Positions 53,589 to 62,500 of a DNA stretch of 64,000 bases are shown in pieces. Positions within the stretch are counted from its first letter, which is position 1, and each line of letters opens with the position of its first letter. Source of the stretch: Burkholderiaceae bacterium. GTDB taxonomy: Bacteria; Pseudomonadota; Gammaproteobacteria; Burkholderiales; Burkholderiaceae_C. The notes under the pieces are model-generated. The model was given only the letters and a program-made list of their open reading frames with translations, was not told where the DNA came from and did not search any database. Position numbers and translations under genes: made by a program. The stretch spans positions 124,001 to 188,000 of the forward strand of contig JAFEHU010000056.1 of NCBI GenBank assembly GCA_017848435.1. Direction: 5' to 3'.

Positions 53589-53653
53589 AATCTAAAAAAG
53601 AACCACCTCAGTGCAAACGAATAAGTTGCTTGCTTCAAACAACCAAAACATCT
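53589..53653 (-). promoter_or_regulatory. Sulfur-type promoter P1 (encapsulin operon)
   Basis: On the plus strand: AACGAATAAG (53616-53625), CTTCAA (53633-53638) and CATCT (53649-53653); the likely -10 is TAGATT on the minus strand (53594-53589). The blocks match P2 upstream of the rhodanese-YeeE operon with near-identical spacing, and the first block is also 96 bases from the start codon. The rest of the 237-base gap to the TOBE-protein gene shows nothing else clear. Confidence 0.65.
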
Positions 53654-53757
53654 ATGGAGTGAGTCCTGGAATGTGGACGGGTCGCGCGAAACACCGCTCC
53701 AACGCAGGCAGACAACCGAGCTGTCCACCCCCGGCAGAGCAGGCGGGAAACCACTCC

Positions 53758-53973
53758 TCAGAGTTTGGCGATGGACACCTCGGTCGACTTGACCAGCGCA
53801 ACCACTTCGCTGCCGACCTTGAGGTCGAGATCGATCACCGAACGGGTGGTAATGACCGAGGTGACGATGCCCCAGGGCGTTTCAACATCGATCTCCGAGA
53901 CCACATCGCCGCGAATGATTTCCTTGATCTTGCCTTTGAACTGGTTGCGTACATTGATAGCTTGGATGGACAT
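53758..53973 (-). CDS. Molbindin-like TOBE domain protein
   Basis: A 71-residue single Mop/TOBE domain: MSIQAINVRNQFKGKIKEI, GDVVSEIDVETPWGIVTSVITTRSV (in parts), LKVGSEVVALVKSTEVSIAK. Such proteins assemble into hexamers that bind molybdate or related oxyanions. It is last in the sulfonate operon, 29 bases after metY. A role with sulfate-type oxyanions rather than molybdate is possible given the context. Confidence 0.92.
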   Translation of the reverse strand: MSIQAINVRNQFKGKIKEIIRGDVVSEIDVETPWGIVTSVITTRSVIDLDLKVGSEVVALVKSTEVSIAKL

Positions 53974-54002
53974 GAGGTTTCCTTGTTACGTTGAAAAAAC
54001 AG

Positions 54003-55286
54003 TCAGGCTGCGGCCAAAGCCTGGTCGAGGTCGGCGCGCAGGTCGGCGATGTGCTCGATGCCGATGGACAGGCGCACCGTTTCTTCCTTTACACCGGCCT
54101 TGGCCAGCTCTTCCGGCGCAAGCTGACGGTGAGTGGTGGAGGCCGGGTGGGTGGCCAGCGAACGCACGTCGCCGATGTTGACCAGCCGCAGGAACAGCTG
54201 CAGCGCATCGAGAAAACGCGCGCCGGCTTCGCGGCCGCCCTTCACGCCAAAGGTGAGCACACCCGAGGCCTTGCCGGAGAGGTACTTCTGCACCAGCGCG
54301 TGGTCCGGGTGGCTGGGCAGGCCGGCGTAATTGACCCACTGCACCTTGGGGTGCTGCTGCAGGTGCTGGGCCACGGCGAGCGCGTTGTCGCTGATGCGGT
54401 CCACCCGCAGCGCCAGGGTTTCAATGCCCTGCAGGATCAGGAAAGCGTTGAACGGCGAGATGGCGGCGCCGGTGTTGCGCAGCGGCACCACACGGGCGCG
54501 GCCAATGTAGGCCGCCGGGCCCAGGGCTTCGGTGTAGACCACGCCGTGGTAGCTGACGTCGGGCTCGTTCAGGCGCTTGAAGCGCTGCTTGTGCTCAGCC
54601 CAGGGGAACTTGCCACTGTCAACAATCGCGCCGCCGATGCTGGTGCCGTGGCCGCCCAGGTACTTGGTCAGCGATTGCACCACGATGTCGGCACCGTGTT
54701 CGATGGGCCGGCTCAGGTAGGGCGAGGGCACGGTGTTGTCCACAATCAGCGGCACGCCATGGCGGTGGGCGATCTCGGCAATGGCCGCGATGTCGGTCAC
54801 GTTGCCGGCCGGGTTGCCGAGCGATTCGACAAACACCGCCTTGGTTTTGTCATCGAACAACGCCTCGAAGCTTTTCGGGTCGCGGTGGTCGGCAAAGCGG
54901 GTGGTGATGCCAAACTGCGGCAGCGTGTGGGCAAACAGGTTGTAGGTGCCGCCGTACAGCGCGGTGCTGCTGACGATGTTGTCGCCCGCTTCGGCAATGG
55001 TCTGGATGGCGTAGGTCACGGCGGCTTGGCCGGAAGCCAGTGCCAGGGCGGCAATCCCGCCCTCCAGGGAAGCCAGCCGCTGCTCCAGCACGTCCTGCGT
55101 CGGGTTCATGATGCGGGTGTAGATGTTGCCCGGCACCTTCAGGTCGAACAAATCGGCGCCATGCTGTGCGTTGTCGAAGGCGTAGGCCACCGTCTGGTAG
55201 ATCGGCGGTGCAACGGCCTTGGTCGTCGGGTCGGGCGAATAGCCGGCGTGGACCGACCGGGTTTCAAACTTCCAGTGGGCAGACAT
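54003..55286 (-). CDS. metY: O-acetylhomoserine sulfhydrylase (MetY-like)
   Basis: A 427-residue PLP enzyme. The opening [21 protein letters not shown] (in parts), [22 protein letters not shown], and the PLP Lys in [15 protein letters not shown] are characteristic of O-acetylhomoserine aminocarboxypropyltransferases (length 420-440, longer than cystathionine synthases). It fixes sulfide into homocysteine. Its position in the sulfonate operon lets sulfite-derived sulfide be fixed directly. Confidence 0.92.
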   Translation of the reverse strand: MSAHWKFETRSVHAGYSPDPTTKAVAPPIYQTVAYAFDNAQHGADLFDLKVPGNIYTRIMNPTQDVLEQRLASLEGGIAALALASGQAAVTYAIQTIAEAGDNIVSSTALYGGTYNLFAHTLPQFGITTRFADHRDPKSFEALFDDKTKAVFVESLGNPAGNVTDIAAIAEIAHRHGVPLIVDNTVPSPYLSRPIEHGADIVVQSLTKYLGGHGTSIGGAIVDSGKFPWAEHKQRFKRLNEPDVSYHGVVYTEALGPAAYIGRARVVPLRNTGAAISPFNAFLILQGIETLALRVDRISDNALAVAQHLQQHPKVQWVNYAGLPSHPDHALVQKYLSGKASGVLTFGVKGGREAGARFLDALQLFLRLVNIGDVRSLATHPASTTHRQLAPEELAKAGVKEETVRLSIGIEHIADLRADLDQALAAA

Positions 55287-55318
55287 GGTGGGTTTCTCCA
55301 GAGGCTGGGGGCAATCGG

Positions 55319-56128
55319 TCAGATGGCCCAGCGCACCGCATGCGCAGGTTCACCGGGCCAACGGGGGTCGGGGGTGGGCTGCGTGTCGGGCTGCTGCAGC
55401 ACGCGGTCCAGAATGCGTTTTTCAATCGCGGCGAAGGCCGCATCGCCATGCACACGGGGGCGCGGCAGCTGGATGGTTTCATCGAGCGCGATGCGGCCGT
55501 CCTCGATCAGGATCACCCGGTCGGCCAATGCCACCGCCTCCTGCACGTCGTGCGTGACCAGCAGCGCAGTGAAGCCATTGGCGCGCCACAGACCTTCGAT
55601 CAACCGGTGCATCTCGATGCGGGTCAAGGCGTCCAGCGCGCCCAACGGTTCGTCGAGCAGCAGCAGGCGTGGGTTGTGCACCAGTGCGCGTGCCAGCGAC
55701 ACGCGCTGGCGCTGGCCGCCTGACAGTTTGGCGGGCCAATCACCTTGTCGGTCTGCCAGGCCCACCTGTGCCAGCACCTTGGCACCCGCTGCACGCTGGT
55801 CGACGGGCAGCCCCAGCGTGACGTTGTCGATCACCCGTTTCCAGGGCAGCAGGCGCGAGTCCTGGAACATGATGCGGGTGTCGTTGCGCAGGCCGCTGTG
55901 GGCCTGGCCGTCGACCAGGATCTGGCCGCTGGTGGCGGGTTCCAGCCCCGCAACCAGCCGCAACAAGGTGCTCTTGCCGCAACCACTGCGCCCCACAATG
56001 ACCACAAACTGGCCCGGCTCGATGAACAGCTGGGTGTTGCGCAGCACCTCGCGCGCGCCGTAGCGCTTGCCCAAGGCCTGGATGTGCAGGCTGACGCCAC
56101 CGGAAGAATTTGAAGAAACCTGGGTCAT
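55319..56128 (-). CDS. ssuB: Sulfonate ABC transporter ATPase
   Basis: A 269-residue ABC ATPase: Walker [10 protein letters not shown], signature [14 protein letters not shown], Walker [13 protein letters not shown], and VTHDVQEAV. The segment [15 protein letters not shown] is diagnostic of SsuB/TauB-type importers. The C-terminal tail [19 protein letters not shown] (in parts) is also typical. It follows ssuC closely. Confidence 0.94.
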   Translation of the reverse strand: MTQVSSNSSGGVSLHIQALGKRYGAREVLRNTQLFIEPGQFVVIVGRSGCGKSTLLRLVAGLEPATSGQILVDGQAHSGLRNDTRIMFQDSRLLPWKRVIDNVTLGLPVDQRAAGAKVLAQVGLADRQGDWPAKLSGGQRQRVSLARALVHNPRLLLLDEPLGALDALTRIEMHRLIEGLWRANGFTALLVTHDVQEAVALADRVILIEDGRIALDETIQLPRPRVHGDAAFAAIEKRILDRVLQQPDTQPTPDPRWPGEPAHAVRWAI

Positions 56129-56140
56129 GGTGTCACGCCT

Positions 56141-57010
56141 TCAGGTGGTCTGGTAGCCAGGGTGCCAGCGCAGCCAGTAGTGCTCCAGACCGCGTGCAAA
56201 CACGTCGGCCAGTTTGCCCAGCAAGGCGTACAGCAAGATGCCAACCAGCACCACATCGGTCTGCAGGAACTCGCGGGCGTTCATCGTCAGGTAGCCAATG
56301 CCGGCCTGCGCCGAAATGGTTTCGGCCACGATCAAAATCACCCACATCAGCCCAAGTGAAAAACGCAGCCCCACCAGGATGGACGACAGCGCGCCCGGCA
56401 AGATCACTTGCCGGTACAGCTGCCAGCGCGACAGCCCATAGGTGCGCCCCATTTCAATCAACCCCGGGTCCACGTTGCGGATGCCGTGGAAAGTGTTCAG
56501 GTAGATCGGGAAGAACACCGACACGGCGATCAGGAACAGCTTGGCGGTTTCGTCAATGCCGAACCACAGGATCACCAGCGGGATCAACGCCAGCGCCGGG
56601 ATGTTGCGCACCATCTGGATGGTGGAGTCGAGCAGCGTCTCAAACAGCTTGACCGATCCCGTCAACAGGCCCAGCACGAGCCCCAGACCACCCCCCACCG
56701 CCAGGCCCGCCAGCGCCCGCCCGGCACTGACCTGGACATGGGTCCACAACTCGCCTGACAGTGTCAGTTTCCAGGCGGCGCTGGCCACTTCCAGAGGGGC
56801 CGGCAACACGCGGGTGGACAACCAGCCCAACGACGACGCCAGTTGCCAGACCACCAGCAACGCTACGGGCACCAGCCAGGGCAGCAGTCGCACGGCCACG
56901 GCACGCACAACGCTGGCCAGGCCACGCGACACCGATGCCGCGTCCCAGTCCGGCGCGTCCACCACGTCGGGCAGAGGCGTCACTTGCAATTCACGCAACT
57001 GAACGGTCAT
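56141..57010 (-). CDS. ssuC: Sulfonate ABC transporter permease
   Basis: A 289-residue permease with six hydrophobic helices and the EAA loop (GRTYGLSRWQLYRQVILPGAL in parts). The N-terminal half has WLSTRVLPAPLEV, and VVLVGILLYALLGKLADVFARGLE (in parts) is at the C-terminus, both standard for SsuC. It follows ssuD by 11 bases and precedes ssuB. Confidence 0.94.
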   Translation of the reverse strand: MTVQLRELQVTPLPDVVDAPDWDAASVSRGLASVVRAVAVRLLPWLVPVALLVVWQLASSLGWLSTRVLPAPLEVASAAWKLTLSGELWTHVQVSAGRALAGLAVGGGLGLVLGLLTGSVKLFETLLDSTIQMVRNIPALALIPLVILWFGIDETAKLFLIAVSVFFPIYLNTFHGIRNVDPGLIEMGRTYGLSRWQLYRQVILPGALSSILVGLRFSLGLMWVILIVAETISAQAGIGYLTMNAREFLQTDVVLVGILLYALLGKLADVFARGLEHYWLRWHPGYQTT

Positions 57011-57021
57011 GGTGCTGCACC

Positions 57022-58185
57022 TCAGCTTTGCGACACGCGTGGCGCATACACGTTGGCCACCACCTCGCCAAACGGACCGGGCAGGATGGGGGAATTGGAG
57101 GCTTCACGCCGGCCATAACCCAGCTTGGGAAACACCAGCTCGGCAAACCGGTAGGCTTCTTCCAGGTGCGGGTAGCCCGAGAAGATGAAGGTCTCGATGC
57201 CAATGGCCTTGTATTCCTCAATGCGCTGCGCCACCGTGTCCGGATCGCCCACCAGGGCGGTGCCAGCACCCCCACGCACCAGGCCCACACCGGCCCATAG
57301 GTTGGGGCTGATCTCCAGCGATTCGCGGGTGCGGGCCCCGCCCTGCTTGTGCAGTGCGACCATGCGGCGCTGGCCTTCGGAGTCCATCTTGGCAAAGGCC
57401 TGCTGCGCCACCGCCACGGTTTTGTCGTCGAGCCGGCTGATCAGGTCGTCGGCCGCAGCCCAGGCCTGCGCTTCGGTCTCGCGCACGATCACGTGCAGGC
57501 GGATGCCGAACTTGATCTTGCGGCCATGCTTGGCTGCACGCTGCCGCACATCGGCAATCTTTTCGGCCACCTGGGCCGGTGGCTCACCCCAGGTGAGGTA
57601 GGTGTCGACCTGCTCGGCAGCGAGGTCGTGCGCCGCGTCGGACGAGCCACCAAACCACACCGGTGGGTGCGGGTTCTGTAGCGATGGGTACAACACCTTG
57701 GCGCCCTTGACGCGCAGGTGTTTGCCTGCAAAGTCCACCGACTGCACCGCATGGCTGGCAGCCAGCACCTCGCGCCAGATGCGGATGAATTCGGCCGACG
57801 CCTCGTAGCGCTCGCTGTGGCTCAGGAACTGGCCATCCCCCTCCAGCTCGGCGGTGTCGCCACCGGTCACGAGGTTCACCAGCAGGCGGCCACCCGACAA
57901 GCGGTCGAAGGTGGCGGCCATTCGCGCGGCCAGCGTGGGCGTCACCAGGCCGGGCCGCAAGGCCACCAGAAACTTGAGTTTGCGCGTGGCCCCAATCAGG
58001 CTGGACGCGGTCACCCAAGGGTCTTCGCACGAACGTCCGGTGGGCAGCAGCACGCCTTCGTAGCCCAGCGTGTCGGCCGCCACGGCCACCTGCCGCATGT
58101 AATCCAGGTCCACATGGCGTGCGCCTTCGGCGGTGCCAAGGTAACGGCTGTCGCCGTGGGTGGGAATGAACCAGAACATGCTCAT
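57022..58185 (-). CDS. ssuD: FMNH2-dependent alkanesulfonate monooxygenase
   Basis: A 387-residue luciferase-like enzyme that cleaves alkanesulfonates to aldehyde and sulfite. It opens [18 protein letters not shown] and has [35 protein letters not shown], and [16 protein letters not shown], all SsuD hallmarks, and ends with [18 protein letters not shown]. It depends on reduced FMN from SsuE, encoded three genes upstream. The start at 58185 is after the open frame of ssuA coding in another phase, so the longer frame is not used. Confidence 0.95.
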   Translation of the reverse strand: MSMFWFIPTHGDSRYLGTAEGARHVDLDYMRQVAVAADTLGYEGVLLPTGRSCEDPWVTASSLIGATRKLKFLVALRPGLVTPTLAARMAATFDRLSGGRLLVNLVTGGDTAELEGDGQFLSHSERYEASAEFIRIWREVLAASHAVQSVDFAGKHLRVKGAKVLYPSLQNPHPPVWFGGSSDAAHDLAAEQVDTYLTWGEPPAQVAEKIADVRQRAAKHGRKIKFGIRLHVIVRETEAQAWAAADDLISRLDDKTVAVAQQAFAKMDSEGQRRMVALHKQGGARTRESLEISPNLWAGVGLVRGGAGTALVGDPDTVAQRIEEYKAIGIETFIFSGYPHLEEAYRFAELVFPKLGYGRREASNSPILPGPFGEVVANVYAPRVSQS

Positions 58186-58229
58186 GAAAGCTCCTTGCGT
58201 GAGGTGAGGTTTTTTATGGGTCTGCCGGG

Positions 58230-59240
58230 TCAGCGCACGGCCTGCGCCAGCCGCTGCCCGGGTGGGTGCCAGACGATCTCGGCCACCGTGACGGGCTTGG
58301 GGATCAACCCCAGCTGGTGAAAGGCGTCGGCCACGCGCTGCTGGTCCACCGCCGTTTTGGCGTCCAGCGGGCCTACGGGGGATGGCGGCCGGCGTTGCAA
58401 GAACAGGCTCACCACGCCGGCGTCCAAGCCGCTGAAGTCGGCAATCAGCTTGATCGCTTCCTTGCGGTGGGTCTGAACCAGCCGGTCGGCTCGGGTCAGT
58501 TCCTCGAACAACACGGCCACGCTGTCGGCATGCTGGGTGGCGAATGGCCGGGACGCGAGGTAGAACGAGTTGTTGCTGCTCAGGTTGCGGCCGGTGGCCA
58601 GCGCGCGCGGGGCAATGGCGAGTTCGGTGGCGGCGTAGAACGGGTCCCAGATGGCCCAGGCGTCCACACTCTTGCGCTCGAAGGCAGCGCGCGCATCGGC
58701 CGGGATCAGGTACACCGGCGTGATGTCGCTCCACTGCAGCCCGGCCTTTTCAATCGCACGCACCAGCAGGTAGTGCGCGCTCGACCCTTTTTGCAGCGCG
58801 ACACGCTTGCCCTTCAGATCCGCCAGCGTGCGCAACGGGGAGTCCTTCAGCACCAGGATGGCCGAGCTGTCGGGCTTGGGCGGCTCGGCCCCCACATACA
58901 CCAGGTCCTTGCCGGCGGCCTGGGCAAACACCGGCGGCGAGTCGCCGGTCAAACCGAACTCCAGGCTGCCCACGGCCAGCGCTTCCAGCAACTGGGGGCC
59001 GGCCGGGAACTCAACCCACTGCACTTTGGTGCCCGCCAGCCGCTGCTCCAGCCAACCAGATTGTTTGACGATCACCAGGTTGGCCGCCGACTTCTGGTAG
59101 CCAATGCGCAATTGCTCCAGTGGCTTTTTCTCTCCGGCAGGCTGGGCTTGGACACCCTGCGGAACCAAGCCCCAGGACACGGCGGTGAGCCCCAGCAGCT
59201 TCAGCAAGCGCCGGCGAATCAGATGAACAGACGCGTTCAT
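58230..59240 (-). CDS. ssuA: Aliphatic sulfonate-binding protein, second copy
   Basis: A 336-residue SsuA-type binding protein with a signal peptide that includes an RRR motif ([10 protein letters not shown] ... VQAQP). [37 protein letters not shown] (in parts), [16 protein letters not shown] and the C-terminal region match the family. It is a tandem paralog of the next gene (59254-60345), suggesting a widened substrate range, since both must work with the single SsuBC pair. Confidence 0.92.
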   Translation of the reverse strand: MNASVHLIRRRLLKLLGLTAVSWGLVPQGVQAQPAGEKKPLEQLRIGYQKSAANLVIVKQSGWLEQRLAGTKVQWVEFPAGPQLLEALAVGSLEFGLTGDSPPVFAQAAGKDLVYVGAEPPKPDSSAILVLKDSPLRTLADLKGKRVALQKGSSAHYLLVRAIEKAGLQWSDITPVYLIPADARAAFERKSVDAWAIWDPFYAATELAIAPRALATGRNLSSNNSFYLASRPFATQHADSVAVLFEELTRADRLVQTHRKEAIKLIADFSGLDAGVVSLFLQRRPPSPVGPLDAKTAVDQQRVADAFHQLGLIPKPVTVAEIVWHPPGQRLAQAVR

Positions 59241-59253
59241 GGCCGATTCCCTG

Positions 59254-60345
59254 TCAGCGGGCCGCTGCCGTGCTGATCGGCTTGGCGGGCAAAGCGTCGG
59301 CCACCTTGATGGCCTGCGGAATCAGTTTCAGCTCGTGGAACACGTCGGCCACTTTTTGCTGTTCTGCAGCCACCTTGGCCGACACAGGGGCAACGTTCAG
59401 CGGGTAACGGCTCAGGCTCAGCTTGACCACTTCCACGTCCAGGCCCTGCAATGGGGCAATGAGTTTCGCGGCTTCGTCCAGGTTGGCGGTGAGCCAGCGG
59501 CCACGTTCCACCGCGTCGTCAAACAAGGCGGCAATGACCTGCGGATGCTTCTCGATGAAGCCACGCTCGGCCAGGTAAAACTGGTGGTTGTTGACCAGCC
59601 CTGTGCCATCCACCAGCAGCCGTGCGCCGATCTGTTTTTCTGCAGCGGCAAGGAACGGGTCCCAGATCACCCAGGCGTCCACGGCGCCACGCTCAAAAGC
59701 GGCGCGGGCGTCGGCCGGGGCCAGGAACACCGGCTGCACATCGCTGTGCTTGAGGCCATTCTTCTCCAGCGCTTTCACCAACAGGTAGTGCACGTTGGAG
59801 CCCTTGTTCAGCGCAACCTTCTTGCCTTTGAGGTCGGCCACGGTGCGGATGGCGGAGTCTTTCGGCACCACCACCGCTTCGGCCTGGGGCGCGGCCGGGT
59901 CGTTGCCCACATAGACGAACCTGGCACCGGCGGCCTGCGCAAAAATCGGTGGCGCTTCACCCACATAGCCCACGTCAATGGAGCCGACGTTCAGGCCTTC
60001 CAGCAACTGCGGGCCGGCGGGAAACTCCACCCATTTCACGCCAAAACCCAACGGGGCGAGTTTCTTCTCCAGCGTGCCCTGGGACTTCTGCAGGGCCAGC
60101 AAGCTGGCCGCCTTCTGGTACCCAATGCGCAGCTCGCCTTTGGTTTGCGCCTTGGCCACCGGCAGCAGCAGGAAACTGATGACCAGCGCAATGGCGACCA
60201 GCACCACGCTGGCAATGCTGGCGTTTCGCACGGCGTGCCACCAGGGGGCGGCATCTGCGCCATCAACGTGGTCTGAGTGGAGGAAGCCCGGGTGGGCATG
60301 GGTGTGCGTGTCGTGCACGTGGTGAGCGTTGTGAGCTTGTGTCAT
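59254..60345 (-). CDS. ssuA: Sulfonate-binding protein with His-rich N-terminus
   Basis: A 363-residue SsuA paralog. The mature part ([39 protein letters not shown] in parts, AFERGAVDAWVIWDPF) is standard. The N-terminus is not: about ten His in the first 37 residues (QAHNAHHVHDTHTHAHPGF), then a hydrophobic helix (ASIASVVLVAIALVISFLLL) before the binding domain. The protein may be membrane-anchored with a cytoplasmic His tail. The ATG at 60345 is used; an upstream frame adds 16 residues. Confidence 0.9.
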   Translation of the reverse strand: MTQAHNAHHVHDTHTHAHPGFLHSDHVDGADAAPWWHAVRNASIASVVLVAIALVISFLLLPVAKAQTKGELRIGYQKAASLLALQKSQGTLEKKLAPLGFGVKWVEFPAGPQLLEGLNVGSIDVGYVGEAPPIFAQAAGARFVYVGNDPAAPQAEAVVVPKDSAIRTVADLKGKKVALNKGSNVHYLLVKALEKNGLKHSDVQPVFLAPADARAAFERGAVDAWVIWDPFLAAAEKQIGARLLVDGTGLVNNHQFYLAERGFIEKHPQVIAALFDDAVERGRWLTANLDEAAKLIAPLQGLDVEVVKLSLSRYPLNVAPVSAKVAAEQQKVADVFHELKLIPQAIKVADALPAKPISTAAAR

Positions 60346-60453
60346 GAAAGTTCCTGTCTGACGTGCGGGCATGGCAAAGCCAACCGCCTGCACAGCGGTG
60401 ATGAAGAAAACGGGACAGCTTGGGACAACCGGGCGGGGAACGGCCCGGCGCGT

Positions 60454-61038
60454 TCAGACGCTACATCGAACGCGCGAAAACGGCACCGGCTCAAAGCCGG
60501 TGGTGGCCTGTTGGCGGAAGCTTTCCGCGCACAGCGTCGCCACCGCTCCCTCCAGCCGCAGCTGCATGTCGGGTGACAGGTGGTAGACCCCATCGGGACC
60601 TTGGGCAAACTGTGAATCGGTGACGTAGACGCCAGGCAGGATGTGGCGCGCCGCCAGCGACTGCAGCACCGGCCGCAGCGCGTAGTCCAGCGCCAGCATG
60701 TGGTGCGGGCTGCCCCCGGTGGCCAGTGGCAACACCACCTTGCCCGCCAGCGCCGATTGCGGCAGCAGGTCCAGAAAAACCTTCAGCACACCGCTGTAAG
60801 CCGCCTTGTAGACCGGCGTCGCCACGACCACCGCGGTCGCAGCCGCCACCGCATCAACGGCCAACTGGATGCTGCGGTGGCTGGTGCCGGCCAGCAACAA
60901 CGCCTTAGGCGACAGGTCACGGATCAGCAGCCGGTCCACTGGACGGCGGGCCGCCGTCAGCAGGTCCTGCACCGCATCGAGCAACCCGGCCGAGCGGGAC
61001 CGCTCAGACGGACTGCCGGCAATCAACAAAACAGACAT
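60454..61038 (-). CDS. ssuE: NADPH-dependent FMN reductase SsuE
   Basis: A 194-residue flavin reductase: SVLLIAGSPSERSRSAGLLD (flavodoxin-like phosphate loop), VVATPVYKAAYSGVLKVFLDLLP (in parts) and LPLATGGSPHHMLALDYALRPVL (in parts), all SsuE hallmarks. It supplies reduced FMN to SsuD. It is the second gene of the sulfonate operon. A 108-base gap separates it from the next ssuA. Confidence 0.94.
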   Translation of the reverse strand: MSVLLIAGSPSERSRSAGLLDAVQDLLTAARRPVDRLLIRDLSPKALLLAGTSHRSIQLAVDAVAAATAVVVATPVYKAAYSGVLKVFLDLLPQSALAGKVVLPLATGGSPHHMLALDYALRPVLQSLAARHILPGVYVTDSQFAQGPDGVYHLSPDMQLRLEGAVATLCAESFRQQATTGFEPVPFSRVRCSV

Positions 61039-61082
61039 GGGGGCTTTTCTCGGTCAGACCAACAACGGCTTTGCAGAACCGT

Positions 61083-62093
61083 TCACTTCTTGGTGTAGAT
61101 CTGGTCGAAGGTACCGCCATCGGCAAAATGCACCTTGGCCGCAGTGTCCCAACCGCCAAAGGCCTCGTCAATCTTGAACAGGTTGATTTTTGGCAACTGC
61201 TTGGCGTACTTGGCCTGCGCCTTGGCGGAGGTGGGGCGGTAGAAATGCTTGCCAATGATGTCCTGCGCTTCCTCGGTGTACAGGAATTTCAGGTACTCCT
61301 CGGCCACCGCACGGGTGCCCTTCTTGTCCACATTCTTGTCCACCACCGTCACCGCCGGCTCCGCCAGAATGCTCAAGGACGGGTAGACGAAGTCCACCTT
61401 GCTGCCGAACTCTTTTTCCAGCAGGTAGGCCTCGTTTTCCCAGGCGATCAGCACATCACCCTGGTTGCGCTGCGAGAACGAAATGGTCGAACCACGCGCA
61501 CCGGTGTCCAGAACCGGCACATTGGCGTACAGCTTGGCCACAAACTCCTGGGCCTTGGCGTCGGTGCCCAGCTTGCGTTTGGCAAACTCCCAGGCCGCCA
61601 GGTAGTTCCAGCGTGCACCGCCCGAAGTTTTGGGGTTGGGGGTGATGACCTTCACATCCGAACGGATCAGGTCATCCCAGTCCTTGATGTTCTTGGGGTT
61701 GCCGGCGCGTGTGACCAACACAATGGTGGAGGTATACGGCGAGCTGTTCAGCGGCAAACGCTTCTGCCAGTCTTTGGGAATCCAGCCGCCATTCGCATGC
61801 AGGGCGTCGGTGTCGCCCGCCAAAGCCAGGGTGGCCACATCGGCATCCAGCCCGTCAATGATGGAACGCGCCTGCTTGCCAGAACCGCCGTGCGACTGCT
61901 TGATGGTCACGTCCTGGCCGGTTTTGGCTTTCCAGTGCTTGGCGAAAGCGGCGTTGTAGTCGACGTACAGCTCGCGTGTTGGGTCGTACGACACATTCAG
62001 CAGGGTGACGGGTTGCTGGGCCTGCACCCAAGGGGCCAATGCCACGGCAGCGGTGGCAATCGAAAGCTTGATAATGTGGCGGCGAGAAGACAT
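61083..62093 (-). CDS. sbp: Sulfate-binding protein, second copy
   Basis: A 336-residue Sbp/CysP-family protein with a signal peptide (ends WVQAQQ). [35 protein letters not shown] and [19 protein letters not shown] (in parts) are family features. It leads the sulfonate operon, whose own permease pair is for sulfonates, so this protein probably docks to the CysTWA transporter encoded 17 kb away or binds thiosulfate. A good ribosome site (AAGGAAAT) precedes the ATG at 62093. Confidence 0.93.
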   Translation of the reverse strand: MSSRRHIIKLSIATAAVALAPWVQAQQPVTLLNVSYDPTRELYVDYNAAFAKHWKAKTGQDVTIKQSHGGSGKQARSIIDGLDADVATLALAGDTDALHANGGWIPKDWQKRLPLNSSPYTSTIVLVTRAGNPKNIKDWDDLIRSDVKVITPNPKTSGGARWNYLAAWEFAKRKLGTDAKAQEFVAKLYANVPVLDTGARGSTISFSQRNQGDVLIAWENEAYLLEKEFGSKVDFVYPSLSILAEPAVTVVDKNVDKKGTRAVAEEYLKFLYTEEAQDIIGKHFYRPTSAKAQAKYAKQLPKINLFKIDEAFGGWDTAAKVHFADGGTFDQIYTKK

Positions 62094-62213
62094 GCGGATT
62101 TCCTTGGGTTTCAGTGATGGCCCCGATTCTGGAAGCATGTCTTCAAAACTGGAACAACGAAGATTTCAGTTCTTTATATCTAAATCATCCTAAGAAACAC
62201 GAAGAGGCACGAG

Positions 62214-62486
62214 ATGGCGCGCATGGTGAACTGCATCAAACTGGGCAAAGAAGCCGAAGGGCTGGATTTCCCCCCCTACCCCGGCGAACTCGGCAAGCGC
62301 ATCTGGGAAGGCGTCAGCAAGGAGGCCTGGGCCGCCTGGCTCAAGCACCAGACCATGCTGGTCAATGAAAACCGCCTGAACCTGGCCGACCAGCGTGCCC
62401 GCCAGTACCTGGCCCGCCAGATGGAAAACCACTTCTTTGGCACCGGTGCCGACACGGTTCAGGGCTACGTGCCGCCCAGCGCCTGA
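62214..62486 (+). CDS. Fe(2+)-trafficking protein YggX
   Basis: A 90-residue YggX protein: [31 protein letters not shown] (in parts), with the conserved Cys7 and the [19 protein letters not shown] segment, and C-terminal FFG region. It protects iron-sulfur clusters from oxidative damage. It is divergent from the sulfonate operon and followed 14 bases later by mnmC. A ribosome site (GAGG) is present. Confidence 0.95.
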   Translation: MARMVNCIKLGKEAEGLDFPPYPGELGKRIWEGVSKEAWAAWLKHQTMLVNENRLNLADQRARQYLARQMENHFFGTGADTVQGYVPPSA

Positions 62487-62500
62487 GAAAAGAGACACCG

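Noticed and set aside
57022..58734. A 570-codon version of ssuD
   Set aside because: The upstream part is ssuA sequence in another frame; the SsuD N-terminus [14 protein letters not shown] starts at 58185.
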